Shown: positions 6,160-13,128 of the stretch, in pieces
How the letters are laid out: every line of letters begins with the position of its first letter
Position numbering within the stretch: position 1 is the first letter of the stretch
DNA from: Sulfurimonas sp.
GTDB taxonomy: Bacteria; Campylobacterota; Campylobacteria; Campylobacterales; Sulfurimonadaceae
DNA: 16,696 bases
NCBI GenBank assembly: GCA_002733945.2
Contig: NVXO02000002.1
Span: forward strand, 31,241-47,936
Direction of reading: 5' to 3'
The notes under the pieces: generated by a model
What the model saw: the letters and a program-made list of their open reading frames with translations, nothing else
Database searches by the model: none
What the model was told of the DNA's origin: nothing
Program-made: the position numbers and the translations under genes

Positions 6160-6666
6160 TTATAAAACTCTTTGATCTAAGATAAAATCTACGATGACAT
6201 GTATAAAGATTTGGATTTTTTGGTTTGCGTCAACACTTAAAGTTGCGAGTTTTTTGTAGGTATCTATTCGCTGCGCATATAAAGACCGAGCTCGTTTTTC
6301 ATCTTGAAGTAAGGGGCGTTTTGCATGTTCTTTTTGTGAGAGACGATTGAGTATAACATCAAAGTCAGCATCTATATAAACTATAAGAGAGTTTTCTGGT
6401 ATCGTGCTATATATCGGTAGTCCACCACCGGTAGCGATAACCTGTCCCTTTTTTTGAGTAATTTCATTTATGCATTTTTGCTCTATACCACGAAAGTATT
6501 CTTCACCCTTGTCTTTAAATATATCATTGATACTAGCATTTAACTCTGCTTCAATAACACTATCAACATCTACAAAATCTTTATGTAAATACCTAGCGAG
6601 AGTCTTGCCCACACTTGTTTTACCACTGCCCATAAAACCTATTAATACTATGTTATCGTATACCAA
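6160..6666 (-). CDS. aroK: Shikimate kinase
   Basis: AroK phosphorylates shikimate at the 3-hydroxyl with ATP, the fifth step of chorismate synthesis. The 168 residues match the usual length. Walker A is GFMGSGKT at 10-17. Shikimate contacts are DVDS (D33, D35), R59 in YFRGIEQ and the GGG at 80-82 (IATGGGLP). The lid follows with KRPLL (R117), and the R133...Y137 segment RIDTY near the adenine site. The start is TTG at 6664-6666, supported by GAGG 7 bases upstream and by the conserved strand beginning directly after it; no ATG alternative exists. It is divergent from the thioredoxin gene. Confidence 0.97.
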   Translation of the reverse strand: MVYDNIVLIGFMGSGKTSVGKTLARYLHKDFVDVDSVIEAELNASINDIFKDKGEEYFRGIEQKCINEITQKKGQVIATGGGLPIYSTIPENSLIVYIDADFDVILNRLSQKEHAKRPLLQDEKRARSLYAQRIDTYKKLATLSVDANQKIQIFIHVIVDFILDQRVL

Positions 6667-6707
6667 TTCTTTACCTCTTTTTACTATTTTAAAAATTAAT
6701 TTTTTAT

Positions 6708-6723
6708 TAGTATGACTATACTA
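6708..6723. promoter_or_regulatory. Inverted repeat overlapping the thioredoxin promoter
   Basis: TAGTAT-GACT-ATACTA is a perfect 6-4-6 inverted repeat whose right arm overlaps the first bases of the -10 box. It sits between the divergent aroK and thioredoxin genes, where a repressor site would act. In sequence this AT-rich it could be chance. Confidence 0.3.
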
Positions 6724-6727
6724 TAAT
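6722..6727 (+). promoter_or_regulatory. -10 box of the thioredoxin gene
   Basis: TATAAT in ACTATAATACTC, 25 bases before the ATG at 6753, with AAAGGA at 6742-6747 as ribosome binding site. Confidence 0.6.
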
Positions 6728-6752
6728 ACTCTTTTAAATACAAAGGATAAGA

Positions 6753-7118
6753 ATGTCATATACAGATTTAACAACAAAAAACTTTACTGAGACACTTGAT
6801 AAGAGCGATATAATAATAATTGATTTTTGGGCAGAATGGTGTGGTCCATGTAAACAGTTTGCACCTATTTTTGAAAAAGTAGCTGCAAAGAATCCAGATA
6901 TTACATTTGGTAAGCTAAATACTGAGGAACAAAAAGCAATAGCATCACAGTATGATGTTTTCTCTATTCCAACACTTGTAGTGATAAGAGATGGTATTGT
7001 CTTACTAAATCAAGCAGGTATGTTACCAGAAGAGACTTTTGATAAACTCATCACTCATGTTAAAGGTCTAGATATGGATGCAGTACGTAAAGAGATGGAT
7101 GAAGAGGATGAAGAGTAG
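6753..7118 (+). CDS. Thioredoxin-family protein with acidic tail
   Basis: This 121-residue cytoplasmic protein has the classic thioredoxin active site FWAEWCGPCK (C30, C33) and the cis-proline SIPT (P73), so it should be a dithiol-disulfide reductant fed by thioredoxin reductase. It is about 15 residues longer than a typical TrxA because of an acidic C-terminus (DAVRKEMDEEDEE). That tail suggests a second thioredoxin with a particular partner, though it may be the main one; the sequence cannot tell. It has its own promoter and ends 5 bases before the convergent gene at 7124. Confidence 0.93.
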   Translation: MSYTDLTTKNFTETLDKSDIIIIDFWAEWCGPCKQFAPIFEKVAAKNPDITFGKLNTEEQKAIASQYDVFSIPTLVVIRDGIVLLNQAGMLPEETFDKLITHVKGLDMDAVRKEMDEEDEE

Positions 7119-7123
7119 ATTAA

Positions 7124-7375
7124 CTACTTCTCTTCAGTCGACTCATGTAGAGCTAAAATCCGAGCAAGTAAATTTTCACTCGCTATAAAGTTAGCAAGTA
7201 CGGCAACGGTATAGTAATTACCCATCGCTTTTGCTTGATGCTCACTAGCACCATTATTTAACTCAGCCTCTATAGCTATATCACTATGTGTTTTATACAA
7301 TGCAGCATATTCAGCTACAGTAAATTTATCTTTACTCTTAAGTTCATTGCGAAACTCATCTTGTAAATTTGTCAT
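7124..7375 (-). CDS. Small hypothetical protein
   Basis: This 83-residue, helical, soluble protein has no Cys. It contains FTVAEYAALYKTHSDIAIEA and a hydrophobic helix YYTVAVLANFIASENLLARI, too polar for a clear membrane span. The start follows AAGGAT by about 6 bases. It lies three bases after the stop of the 7379 gene, so the two are co-transcribed. Function unknown. Confidence 0.75.
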   Translation of the reverse strand: MTNLQDEFRNELKSKDKFTVAEYAALYKTHSDIAIEAELNNGASEHQAKAMGNYYTVAVLANFIASENLLARILALHESTEEK

Positions 7376-7378
7376 TTT

Positions 7379-7810
7379 TTATCCTTCTTTGTTGATAACA
7401 ACTTTACCATTAAGGGTCTGTACTATATCTATTTTTGAGCCACTCTCTTTGATAACTACTTCTTCTGATTCACCTGTTGCAAAACTTCTTAATGTTAAAA
7501 CTCTAGTTCCATCATTTTGAGTATCTTTTATGAGTTTAAAACCCATACTTGTAAAATGTTCAAGATGTTCATCTACACTTGTAGACTCTTCTTTATCTGA
7601 TACAGTATCATTTATATCATCTTCCCTCGCAACTCTTACCTGTATATCATTTGCATTATCTATATATGCAATTTTTTGACCAACAGTAGGTGTGTTTGTG
7701 CTGTCTACCCAGTCATCACTCGTAAAAGTTTTTTGTGCTCCATCTGACAACATTATAAGCCCTGTGCCATTATCAGTATTATACTGAAAAATCATACCTA
7801 TATAAACCAT
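7379..7810 (-). CDS. Hypothetical protein with cold-shock/OB-like N-terminus
   Basis: The protein has 143 residues from the second Met. I chose that start because AAAGGA (7817-7822) is 6 bases before it but directly abuts the first ATG at 7814-7816; with the first ATG it would have 145 residues. Residues about 1-57 resemble a cold-shock/OB barrel: GMIFQYNTDNGTGLI, DGAQKTFTSDDW and PTVGQKIAYI, where the G-x-I...G.GLI pattern is the CSD opening. A charged linker follows (DDINDTVSDKEES), then a C-terminal beta-rich domain (MGFKLIKDTQNDGTRVLTLR ... KIDIVQTLNGKVVI). The canonical RNP motifs are not clear, so nucleic-acid binding is only a suggestion. Confidence 0.75.
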   Translation of the reverse strand: MVYIGMIFQYNTDNGTGLIMLSDGAQKTFTSDDWVDSTNTPTVGQKIAYIDNANDIQVRVAREDDINDTVSDKEESTSVDEHLEHFTSMGFKLIKDTQNDGTRVLTLRSFATGESEEVVIKESGSKIDIVQTLNGKVVINKEG

Positions 7811-7922
7811 ACTCATCCTTTCTCTTAAAACCTATAAGTGTTCTTTTTTCACCCTGTTCTCCCTGAACAGCCTTACATAAAATATTTACTGGTATATCTC
7901 TTTTGGGAGTACTACACAACAT
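7779..7922 (-). CDS. Candidate unlisted small protein, 47 codons
   Basis: A frame opens at ATG 7920-7922 and reads MLCSTPKRDIPVNILCKAVQ, then GEQGEKRTLIGFKRKDEYGL, YRYDFSV, stop. It fills the otherwise empty gap 7817-7973 and runs 32 bases into the 7379-7810 gene in another frame. A TATAAA (7938-7943) lies 15 bases upstream and AAGAAG is a weak ribosome site. The composition (alternating charged and hydrophobic residues, two Cys) looks protein-like, but no family is recognised and the palindrome at 7854-7870 lies inside. It may be chance. Confidence 0.28.
   Translation of the reverse strand: MLCSTPKRDIPVNILCKAVQGEQGEKRTLIGFKRKDEYGLYRYDFSV
7854..7870. repeat. Perfect 6-bp inverted repeat CTGTTC-N5-GAACAG
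   Basis: CTGTTCTCCCTGAACAG stands out as relatively GC-rich in an AT-rich gap. No T-run follows it in the direction of the flanking minus-strand genes, so it is not a standard intrinsic terminator for them. It could be an operator for the 7379-7810 gene, or simply part of the small candidate coding frame. Confidence 0.35.
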
Positions 7923-7973
7923 CTACTTCTTGTACTTTTTATACTAGGACAAGCGAGTGTTTTATACTTCAAA

Positions 7974-8555
7974 TTAATCCATTTGCCATTTAAAGATCAC
8001 ACTTCCGTAAAAAGATGTTAAATCTCTAAAGTCATATGTTACAGTACCTTGCTTAACTACAGTATTCATATACATATACTTCGCACCTACTTCAAGATCT
8101 AGGGACTCTGTTGCATGAAAGTTAAAACCAACATCTCCACCAAAGTAAGGAGTATTATTCTGTATCCCAGGTTCTAACCCATCTGATGAAGGTCCAACTT
8201 CAATGTATGCGATACCACTATTACCTCCGATAAAGAAATCAGTATGTTTTGAAAAGTTAAACTTGTACTGTGCTTCTATACCTCCTGTAAGGAGATGGTT
8301 ATTATCATCTGCTAGATAATTACGTCCACTAAGGAAAACTCTAAAATTCTCACCTTCAGCACCTAACTTCAGACCAAAATGACCCATACTATTTTTTTGA
8401 ATTTGATATCCATTCGTATCTGTTTCAGCTCTTAAAGAGCTCATACCACCCTCAATTCCAAATAGTGATTTTGTCTCTTCTGCATTTAAAGAAATGAAAC
8501 TTGTACCTAATAATGAAATTACAACCAATGCATTTTGTACTAGTTTTCTTACCAT
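7974..8555 (-). CDS. Secreted outer-membrane beta-barrel protein (small porin-like family)
   Basis: This 193-residue protein has a clear signal peptide: basic MVRK, hydrophobic ALVVISLLGTSFISL, cleavage probably after SLNA near residue 25. The mature part is alternating beta-strand sequence with Gly and aromatic residues (LFGIEGGMSSLRAETD, MGHFGLKLGAEG, GGIEAQYKFNF, PYFGGDVGFNF, LEVGAKYMYMN) and ends SFYGSVIFKWQMD. This is the pattern of an eight-stranded outer-membrane barrel. It ends in Asp rather than the commonest aromatic, but FKW lies close to the end. Expression is from its own promoter. Substrate or role is unknown. Confidence 0.85.
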   Translation of the reverse strand: MVRKLVQNALVVISLLGTSFISLNAEETKSLFGIEGGMSSLRAETDTNGYQIQKNSMGHFGLKLGAEGENFRVFLSGRNYLADDNNHLLTGGIEAQYKFNFSKHTDFFIGGNSGIAYIEVGPSSDGLEPGIQNNTPYFGGDVGFNFHATESLDLEVGAKYMYMNTVVKQGTVTYDFRDLTSFYGSVIFKWQMD

Positions 8556-8585
8556 ATTTTCCCCTTTTTTTATCCTATTGTATTG

Positions 8586-8591
8586 ATTATA
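8586..8591 (-). promoter_or_regulatory. -10 box of the outer-membrane protein gene
   Basis: On the minus strand ATCGATATAATCAATAC gives TATAAT about 30 bases before the ATG, with AGGGGA just upstream of the start codon. Confidence 0.55.
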
Positions 8592-8604
8592 TCGATAGAT
8601 GTAT

Positions 8605-8624
8605 AAGTTACGTATTAAAGTTAC
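8605..8624. promoter_or_regulatory. Tandem direct repeat AAGTTAC-N6-AAGTTAC, candidate activator site
   Basis: Two exact copies of AAGTTAC (8605-8611 and 8618-8624) lie 13 bases apart start to start. They fill the gap between the flavoprotein stop codon and the outer-membrane gene's promoter and cover about -26 to -45 relative to its expected transcript start. This is where OmpR/PhoB-type response regulators bind direct repeats. The outer edges also form an inverted repeat, ATAAGT/ACTTAT. No regulator gene is nearby. Confidence 0.4.
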
Positions 8625-9767
8625 TTATTCCATAGCTTTTGAACAGACATACGCACTTGAGAATGCCCATTGAAAATTATATCCACCAAGTTCACCTGTT
8701 ATATCAACAACTTCTCCTATAAAATAAAGCCCATCTACCTTTTTTGCTTCACAAGTTTTAAACTCAAGTTCATTTGCTACAACGCCACCCCTACTTACTT
8801 CAGCTTTTGTAAAACCAAAATTTCCTGCGGGAGAGAAACTATATGAGTGTAATTTACTTAAATTTTGTAGATCTTCTTTTGTCAATTTCTTACACTCTTT
8901 ATCCTCTATATTCACAGCTTTAAGTAAAGCCTTACTTAATCTTTTTGGAAGACTTATAACAGAACTAACTAACTTTTTACTCCCCGTAACCAACTCCGTA
9001 ATATTTTGATCTGGTAAGAAATCTATACTCATCAGCCTTTTTTTCCAGTAAAGGGAAGCTGTCAAAACTGCTGGACCACTTATGCCCTTATGTGCAAAAA
9101 GCATCTCCTCTTTAGCCACTCTATCCCCAACTGTAATGTGTACATAACAACTCAGTCCACTCAATTCTCGCATCCAAAATTGCTCTTTTTGTACAGTAAG
9201 ACCAACTAGTGCTGGAGTAAATGTTTTAACTTCTATGTCAAAACTTCTAGCGATATCAAGCCCTATCTCACTTGCCCCTAAGTTTACAAAACTTATACCA
9301 CCACTTGCAACAACTACTTTTTTTGTAGTATAATTATTTTTATCTGTTTTGACATAAAACAGTTCATCTTCTTTTGTTACAGATAGTATCTTTTCACTGA
9401 GTTTTATCTCTGCATTTTGAGAAGCTTTTTTTAAAACATTTATAATCGCGTCTGAACTTCTTTGGCAAAAATAATAACGATTTTTACGTAGTTCAAGTTC
9501 CACCCTATTTCTCTCTAAGAACTCAAGTAAATTATCTTTAGAGAACTTTTGTAATACAGATTTAACAAGTAGCTCTTCTCCATCAAAATTATTTAGTTCT
9601 ACACTGACATTTGTGATATTGCACTTACCGCCACCAGAGATTTTGAGTTTTTTTGCTACTTTCTCATTACCTTCTATTATTAGCACTGATTTTTTCTTTC
9701 CAATATTACCTGCGCACATAAGCCCACTAGCCCCTGCACCTAAAATTATCACATCAAATATTTTCAT
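8625..9767 (-). CDS. HI0933-family (YhiN/BaiN-like) FAD-dependent oxidoreductase
   Basis: This 380-residue cytoplasmic flavoprotein has the Rossmann dinucleotide motif VIILGAGASG (GxGxxG at 10-15) with the ribose-binding Glu (E32 in IIEGNEK). The family hallmark KKLKISGGGKCNITN is at 40-54. Middle and C-terminal family segments follow: VASGGISF, LVGLTV, LFAHKGISGPAVL, FTKAEVSRGGVV, and GLYFIGEVVDITGELGGYNF near the end. The length is close to the usual ~390-400. The physiological substrate of most members is unknown. The ATG follows a TATAAT by only 6 bases with no Shine-Dalgarno, so a leaderless message is possible. It is divergent from rimO. Confidence 0.93.
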   Translation of the reverse strand: MKIFDVIILGAGASGLMCAGNIGKKKSVLIIEGNEKVAKKLKISGGGKCNITNVSVELNNFDGEELLVKSVLQKFSKDNLLEFLERNRVELELRKNRYYFCQRSSDAIINVLKKASQNAEIKLSEKILSVTKEDELFYVKTDKNNYTTKKVVVASGGISFVNLGASEIGLDIARSFDIEVKTFTPALVGLTVQKEQFWMRELSGLSCYVHITVGDRVAKEEMLFAHKGISGPAVLTASLYWKKRLMSIDFLPDQNITELVTGSKKLVSSVISLPKRLSKALLKAVNIEDKECKKLTKEDLQNLSKLHSYSFSPAGNFGFTKAEVSRGGVVANELEFKTCEAKKVDGLYFIGEVVDITGELGGYNFQWAFSSAYVCSKAME

Positions 9768-9773
9768 AAAGGG

Positions 9774-9779
9774 ATTATA
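9774..9779 (-). promoter_or_regulatory. -10 box of the HI0933-family gene
   Basis: On the minus strand ATCGTATAATCCCTTTATG puts TATAAT 6 bases from the ATG at 9765-9767. Confidence 0.5.
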
Positions 9780-9782
9780 CGA

Positions 9783-9788
9783 TATAAT
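9783..9788 (+). promoter_or_regulatory. -10 box of the rimO-tilS operon
   Basis: ACGATATAATTAC lies 27 bases before the rimO ATG at 9816. It is only 3 bases from the oppositely directed -10 box of the flavoprotein gene, so the two promoters are back to back and may compete. Confidence 0.5.
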
Positions 9789-9815
9789 TACAAAAAATAT
9801 TTATAAAGTAGAATT

Positions 9816-11138
9816 ATGAGCAATAAACTCCATATCGTATCACTTGGCTGTACGAAAAACCTTGTCGACACAGAAGTGATGATGGGTAAATTACAAAATT
9901 TTGAACTCACAGACAACAATGAAGAAGCAGATGTCATCATCGTAAATACTTGTGGATTTATCGATGCAGCAAAAGAAGAATCTTTAAATACTGTACTTTC
10001 ACTCCATGAAGCAAGAAAAGAGGACTCTCTCTTAGTAATGGCCGGTTGTCTCTCCGAGCGTTATCAAGATCAAATGATGGAGCAGATACCAGAAGTTGAT
10101 ATCTTTACTGGTGTTGGTGATTATGACAAGATAGATGAGCTACTTGTAGAAAAGAAAAGCAGATTTAGTGATGAAGTTTTTCTTATCGATGGAGCTGAAC
10201 GTATAGTAACTGGTTCAACTTACCATGCCTATATCAAACTTTCAGAAGGCTGTAATCAGAGCTGTAGTTTTTGTGCTATTCCTTCTTTTAAGGGAAAGCT
10301 CAACTCTCGTGATTTAGACTCGATTGCAAAAGAAGTAGAAGGACTGGTAAAAAAAGGCTATTACGATTTCTCTTTTGTATCTCAAGATTCTAGCTCATAT
10401 CTTCGGGATAAAAAAGTCAAAGATGGTTTATCACTTCTTATTCAAAGAATTGAACTTATAGAAGGTGTAAAATCTGCTCGTATTCTTTATCTTTATCCAT
10501 CTACAACATCTATGGCTTTACTGAAAAATATAGCAAAAAGTGAAGTTTTTCATAACTATTTTGATATGCCAATTCAGCACATAAATGATGATATGCTACG
10601 TTTAATGAAACGTGGTTTTGGAAAAGATAAAACAATTGAGTTACTTAACTTCATGAGAAGTCTTCCAAACTCTTTTGTACGTACAAGTTTTATCGTAGGG
10701 CATCCAAATGAAACGCAGGAGATGTTTGATGAGATGTGTGAGTTCGCATCAAGCTTTGGATTTGACCGTATCAATGTATTTTCTTATAGCGATGAAGAGA
10801 CAACTCCTGCTTATGACTACGAGATGAAAATAGATGCAGAGGTTATTTCGGAACGTGCACAAACTCTTGGAGATATAGCTCGTGAATGTACACTAAAATC
10901 ATTAAACGCAGACATAGGTCAAGAGTGTGAACTCGTCATTGATGGTGAGAGTGATGAGCATGAGTTTTTACTCTCAGCTCGTAAGCTTATCTGGGCACCT
11001 GATATTGATGGTGAAATATATGTAAATGATAGAACTAATGATGCGCAAGAGTTAGAGTTCTTTACTATATACAAGACTAAAATTACAGACATTGTTGGAG
11101 ATATTTTAACTGCAACAGTAGATAATGCTACTTCATAA
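9816..11138 (+). CDS. rimO: RimO, ribosomal protein S12 methylthiotransferase
   Basis: RimO adds a methylthio group to the conserved Asp of ribosomal protein S12. The 440 residues match the family. The N-terminal UPF0004 domain binds one FeS cluster through C12 (VSLGCTKNLVDTE, diagnostic of RimO rather than MiaB), C46 (NTCGFI) and C78 (AGCLSERY). The radical-SAM core binds the second through C146/C150/C153 (GCNQSCSFCAIP). Downstream are LYLYPS, FDMPIQHINDDMLRLMKRGF and RTSFIVGHPNET, then a C-terminal TRAM domain (about 375-440). It overlaps tilS by 14 bases. Confidence 0.98.
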   Translation: MSNKLHIVSLGCTKNLVDTEVMMGKLQNFELTDNNEEADVIIVNTCGFIDAAKEESLNTVLSLHEARKEDSLLVMAGCLSERYQDQMMEQIPEVDIFTGVGDYDKIDELLVEKKSRFSDEVFLIDGAERIVTGSTYHAYIKLSEGCNQSCSFCAIPSFKGKLNSRDLDSIAKEVEGLVKKGYYDFSFVSQDSSSYLRDKKVKDGLSLLIQRIELIEGVKSARILYLYPSTTSMALLKNIAKSEVFHNYFDMPIQHINDDMLRLMKRGFGKDKTIELLNFMRSLPNSFVRTSFIVGHPNETQEMFDEMCEFASSFGFDRINVFSYSDEETTPAYDYEMKIDAEVISERAQTLGDIARECTLKSLNADIGQECELVIDGESDEHEFLLSARKLIWAPDIDGEIYVNDRTNDAQELEFFTIYKTKITDIVGDILTATVDNATS

Positions 11139-12111
11139 ACAGCTTTTACAAACCAAGAAAAACCTCTTAGCCTTTTCGGCTGGAGTTGATTCCACAGCCC
11201 TACTTTTTCTTCTTCTAAAAAATAATATAAATTTTGATATCGCTATTGTTGATTATGGTCTTCGACCTGAATCCAAAGATGAAGTTGAATATGCACAACA
11301 GTTGTCTAAAAAATACAACTTAAAATGTTATGTTTGCAAAGCACAAGATATAGAGACTAACTTTGAAGCAAATGCACGCAAAATTCGTTACAACTTTTTT
11401 GAAAAACTGATAGAAGAATATAAGTATCAAAACCTTTTAACTGCTCATCATCTTGGTGATCGCTTAGAGTGGATGCTAATGCAGTTTTGCAAGGGTGCAG
11501 GTTGTGTTGAGCTATCAGGCATGCAAGCAGTTGATAAACGCAGTAGCTATACTCTTCTACGCCCTCTTTTACATCTTGACAAACAAGAACTACTCGTCTA
11601 CCTCTCTGATAATAAAATTAGATACTTTGAAGACTCTAGTAATAATGATCAAAAGTATAAACGCAATGAGTTTAGACATAATTACTCAAACCCTTTACTA
11701 AAAAAATATTTACCAGGTATTAAAAAAAGCTTTGAATACATGGATGAAGACGTTAAACAGTTAGTCTCAGAGGTTTCTTTATCTCGATGTAATAAACTTA
11801 TCTACTTCAAAGTAAGTGACTCTAAACGCAGTGATATTATTGCTATAGACAAGTACTTTAAATCCATTGGAAAACTAATAACAGCACAAGAAAAAGCACT
11901 TCTTAAAGAACAAAATACAGTAATTATCAGTCGCGACTATGTTGTAAACCAAACACACTCATATGTATTTATAGCACCATTTTTGAAAGCTAAGAATATG
12001 GATAAAGAGTTGAAAGAAAAGCTGCGTTTGTTAAAAATCGAACCTAAACTTAGAGGCTATTTAGCCTCTGATATTGAAGTACTTGAGTTTTTATCTTTGT
12101 TGTTAGCATAA
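11125..12111 (+). CDS. tilS: TilS, tRNA(Ile)-lysidine synthase
   Basis: TilS converts C34 of the CAU-anticodon tRNA-Ile to lysidine using ATP and lysine, so that the tRNA reads AUA. The 328 residues include the PP-loop LLAFSAGVDSTALL (18-23, SAGVDS rather than the commoner SGGxDS), VDYGLRPES, FEANARKIRY, LLTAHHLGDRLEWMLMQF (the HHxxDxxE-type motif), and RYFEDSSNNDQKYKRNEFRH. This corresponds to the N-terminal catalytic domain plus a short C-terminal region, as usual for Campylobacterota. The start lies inside the end of rimO, so translation is likely coupled. Its last 55 bases are also coding on the minus strand. Confidence 0.96.
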   Translation: MLLHKQLLQTKKNLLAFSAGVDSTALLFLLLKNNINFDIAIVDYGLRPESKDEVEYAQQLSKKYNLKCYVCKAQDIETNFEANARKIRYNFFEKLIEEYKYQNLLTAHHLGDRLEWMLMQFCKGAGCVELSGMQAVDKRSSYTLLRPLLHLDKQELLVYLSDNKIRYFEDSSNNDQKYKRNEFRHNYSNPLLKKYLPGIKKSFEYMDEDVKQLVSEVSLSRCNKLIYFKVSDSKRSDIIAIDKYFKSIGKLITAQEKALLKEQNTVIISRDYVVNQTHSYVFIAPFLKAKNMDKELKEKLRLLKIEPKLRGYLASDIEVLEFLSLLLA

Positions 12112-12614
12112 ACCTTCATAGTAAATGATGACATAATCAGTTCACCATCGCGTTTAAAGTTTATAGGAAAATTTATACCTATAATCCAGTCACTTTTATT
12201 TACTGAATCTAAAAAGTTATAAAAACTTTCTGGTGAACTGATTTGTGAAGTTGTATTTACTTCATACACGGCAAAATCATCTTCAATTGCTGAAAAACCT
12301 ATCGCCGACACACTTAGTTTTGAAAAATAACCCTTATTTTGTTTTTCGAAACGTTCAGGATTAAAAATCATATCAAACGCTGTGATAATTCTTCTATTTT
12401 TCCCCTTTAGCATTTTTAGTGTATCTAAAGTTTCATTATGAAAGTTCTTATATTCCCGTAGCTCTTTACTCGTCTTTTTTAAGTCTATTCGTTTTATTCT
12501 ATACTCTTTACCTTCAGGAATAAGAACTCCAAATGCAAAAATAAGTACAAAAACTAGTAAAAAGAGTGATGTAAAAATTAAATACATATGCTGTCTAGAG
12601 ATACTATTTCTCAT
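12057..12614 (-). CDS. PilO-like bitopic inner-membrane protein
   Basis: The protein has 185 residues from the ATG at 12612-12614. I prefer that to the ATG 12 bases upstream because GAGGG lies 5 bases before it. A short cytoplasmic N-terminus is followed by one membrane helix (MYLIFTSLFLLVFVLIFAFG), a coiled coil (about 40-80: RIKRIDLKKTSKELREYKNF) and a periplasmic domain with alternating strands. The layout matches PilO or GspM-type platform proteins. Sequence resemblance is weak, so the assignment rests on layout and on position as the last of three such genes. It overlaps its predecessor by 11 bases and tilS, convergently, by 55. Confidence 0.65.
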   Translation of the reverse strand: MRNSISRQHMYLIFTSLFLLVFVLIFAFGVLIPEGKEYRIKRIDLKKTSKELREYKNFHNETLDTLKMLKGKNRRIITAFDMIFNPERFEKQNKGYFSKLSVSAIGFSAIEDDFAVYEVNTTSQISSPESFYNFLDSVNKSDWIIGINFPINFKRDGELIMSSFTMKVYANNKDKNSSTSISEAK

Positions 12615-13128
12615 AACTACCCTCATCCTTATCTATGTAGTTAGTTGAGACGAAATGTAACCAACCATTTTGAGCAGGGTAAAAACTGCTATATGTTCTG
12701 TGAAATATAGAACGCAATGGTGCTTGAAGCATAAAGTTGTAAATATCTTTATTCGGTGTTACACCATATAAAACAAGGCCATTTTTAAGTAATTTTGCTT
12801 GAGAAAGTGTAATTCGTGTTGGGACAAGGTCAAATAAATTTGTAATAGAATCTTTTAAAACTGTATTTTTTGTAGATATTTTTTCACTAAGAAGTTCTTG
12901 TTCTCGGATAGAGTGAATCTGTGCTTTCATCTCCACCAATGACTTTTCTAAATTTGCTTTGGCAAGTGTTTTATAATTTTTATCTTCTACAAAAACATAA
13001 TTTTTATAGAGTAAAAATGTATATGTAAAAAAAAGCATTAATAATGTAATAGTAAAAAAACTCAGTAGTAGCTGTATCTCTTGTGTAAATGCACTTTTCT
13101 TTCTAGGAGTTATATAACTATAAATCAT
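12604..13128 (-). CDS. PilN-like bitopic inner-membrane protein
   Basis: This 174-residue protein has a short basic cytoplasmic N-terminus (YSYITPRKKSAFTQ), one membrane helix at about 18-40 (IQLLLSFFTITLLMLFFTYT), a coiled coil about 50-90 (KTLAKANLEKSLVEMKAQIH) and a periplasmic domain (TRITLSQAKLLKNGLVLYGV ... DIYNFMLQAPLRSIF). This N-in bitopic layout with a ferredoxin-like tail is that of PilN or the GspL C-terminal part. Its ATG overlaps the stop of the upstream gene by one base (TAATG), so expression is coupled. It probably belongs to a type IV pilus, type II secretion or competence-pseudopilus platform. Confidence 0.65.
   Translation of the reverse strand: MIYSYITPRKKSAFTQEIQLLLSFFTITLLMLFFTYTFLLYKNYVFVEDKNYKTLAKANLEKSLVEMKAQIHSIREQELLSEKISTKNTVLKDSITNLFDLVPTRITLSQAKLLKNGLVLYGVTPNKDIYNFMLQAPLRSIFHRTYSSFYPAQNGWLHFVSTNYIDKDEGSYEK

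Noticed and set aside
7107..7135. Possible bidirectional terminator between the thioredoxin gene and the convergent gene (GAAGAGTAG...CTACTTCTCTTC)
   Set aside because: Pairing needs a bulge, there is no T-run on either side, and both arms are coding.
11495..11701. Plus-strand 68-residue frame inside tilS
   Set aside because: It is an out-of-frame shadow of a well-supported gene.
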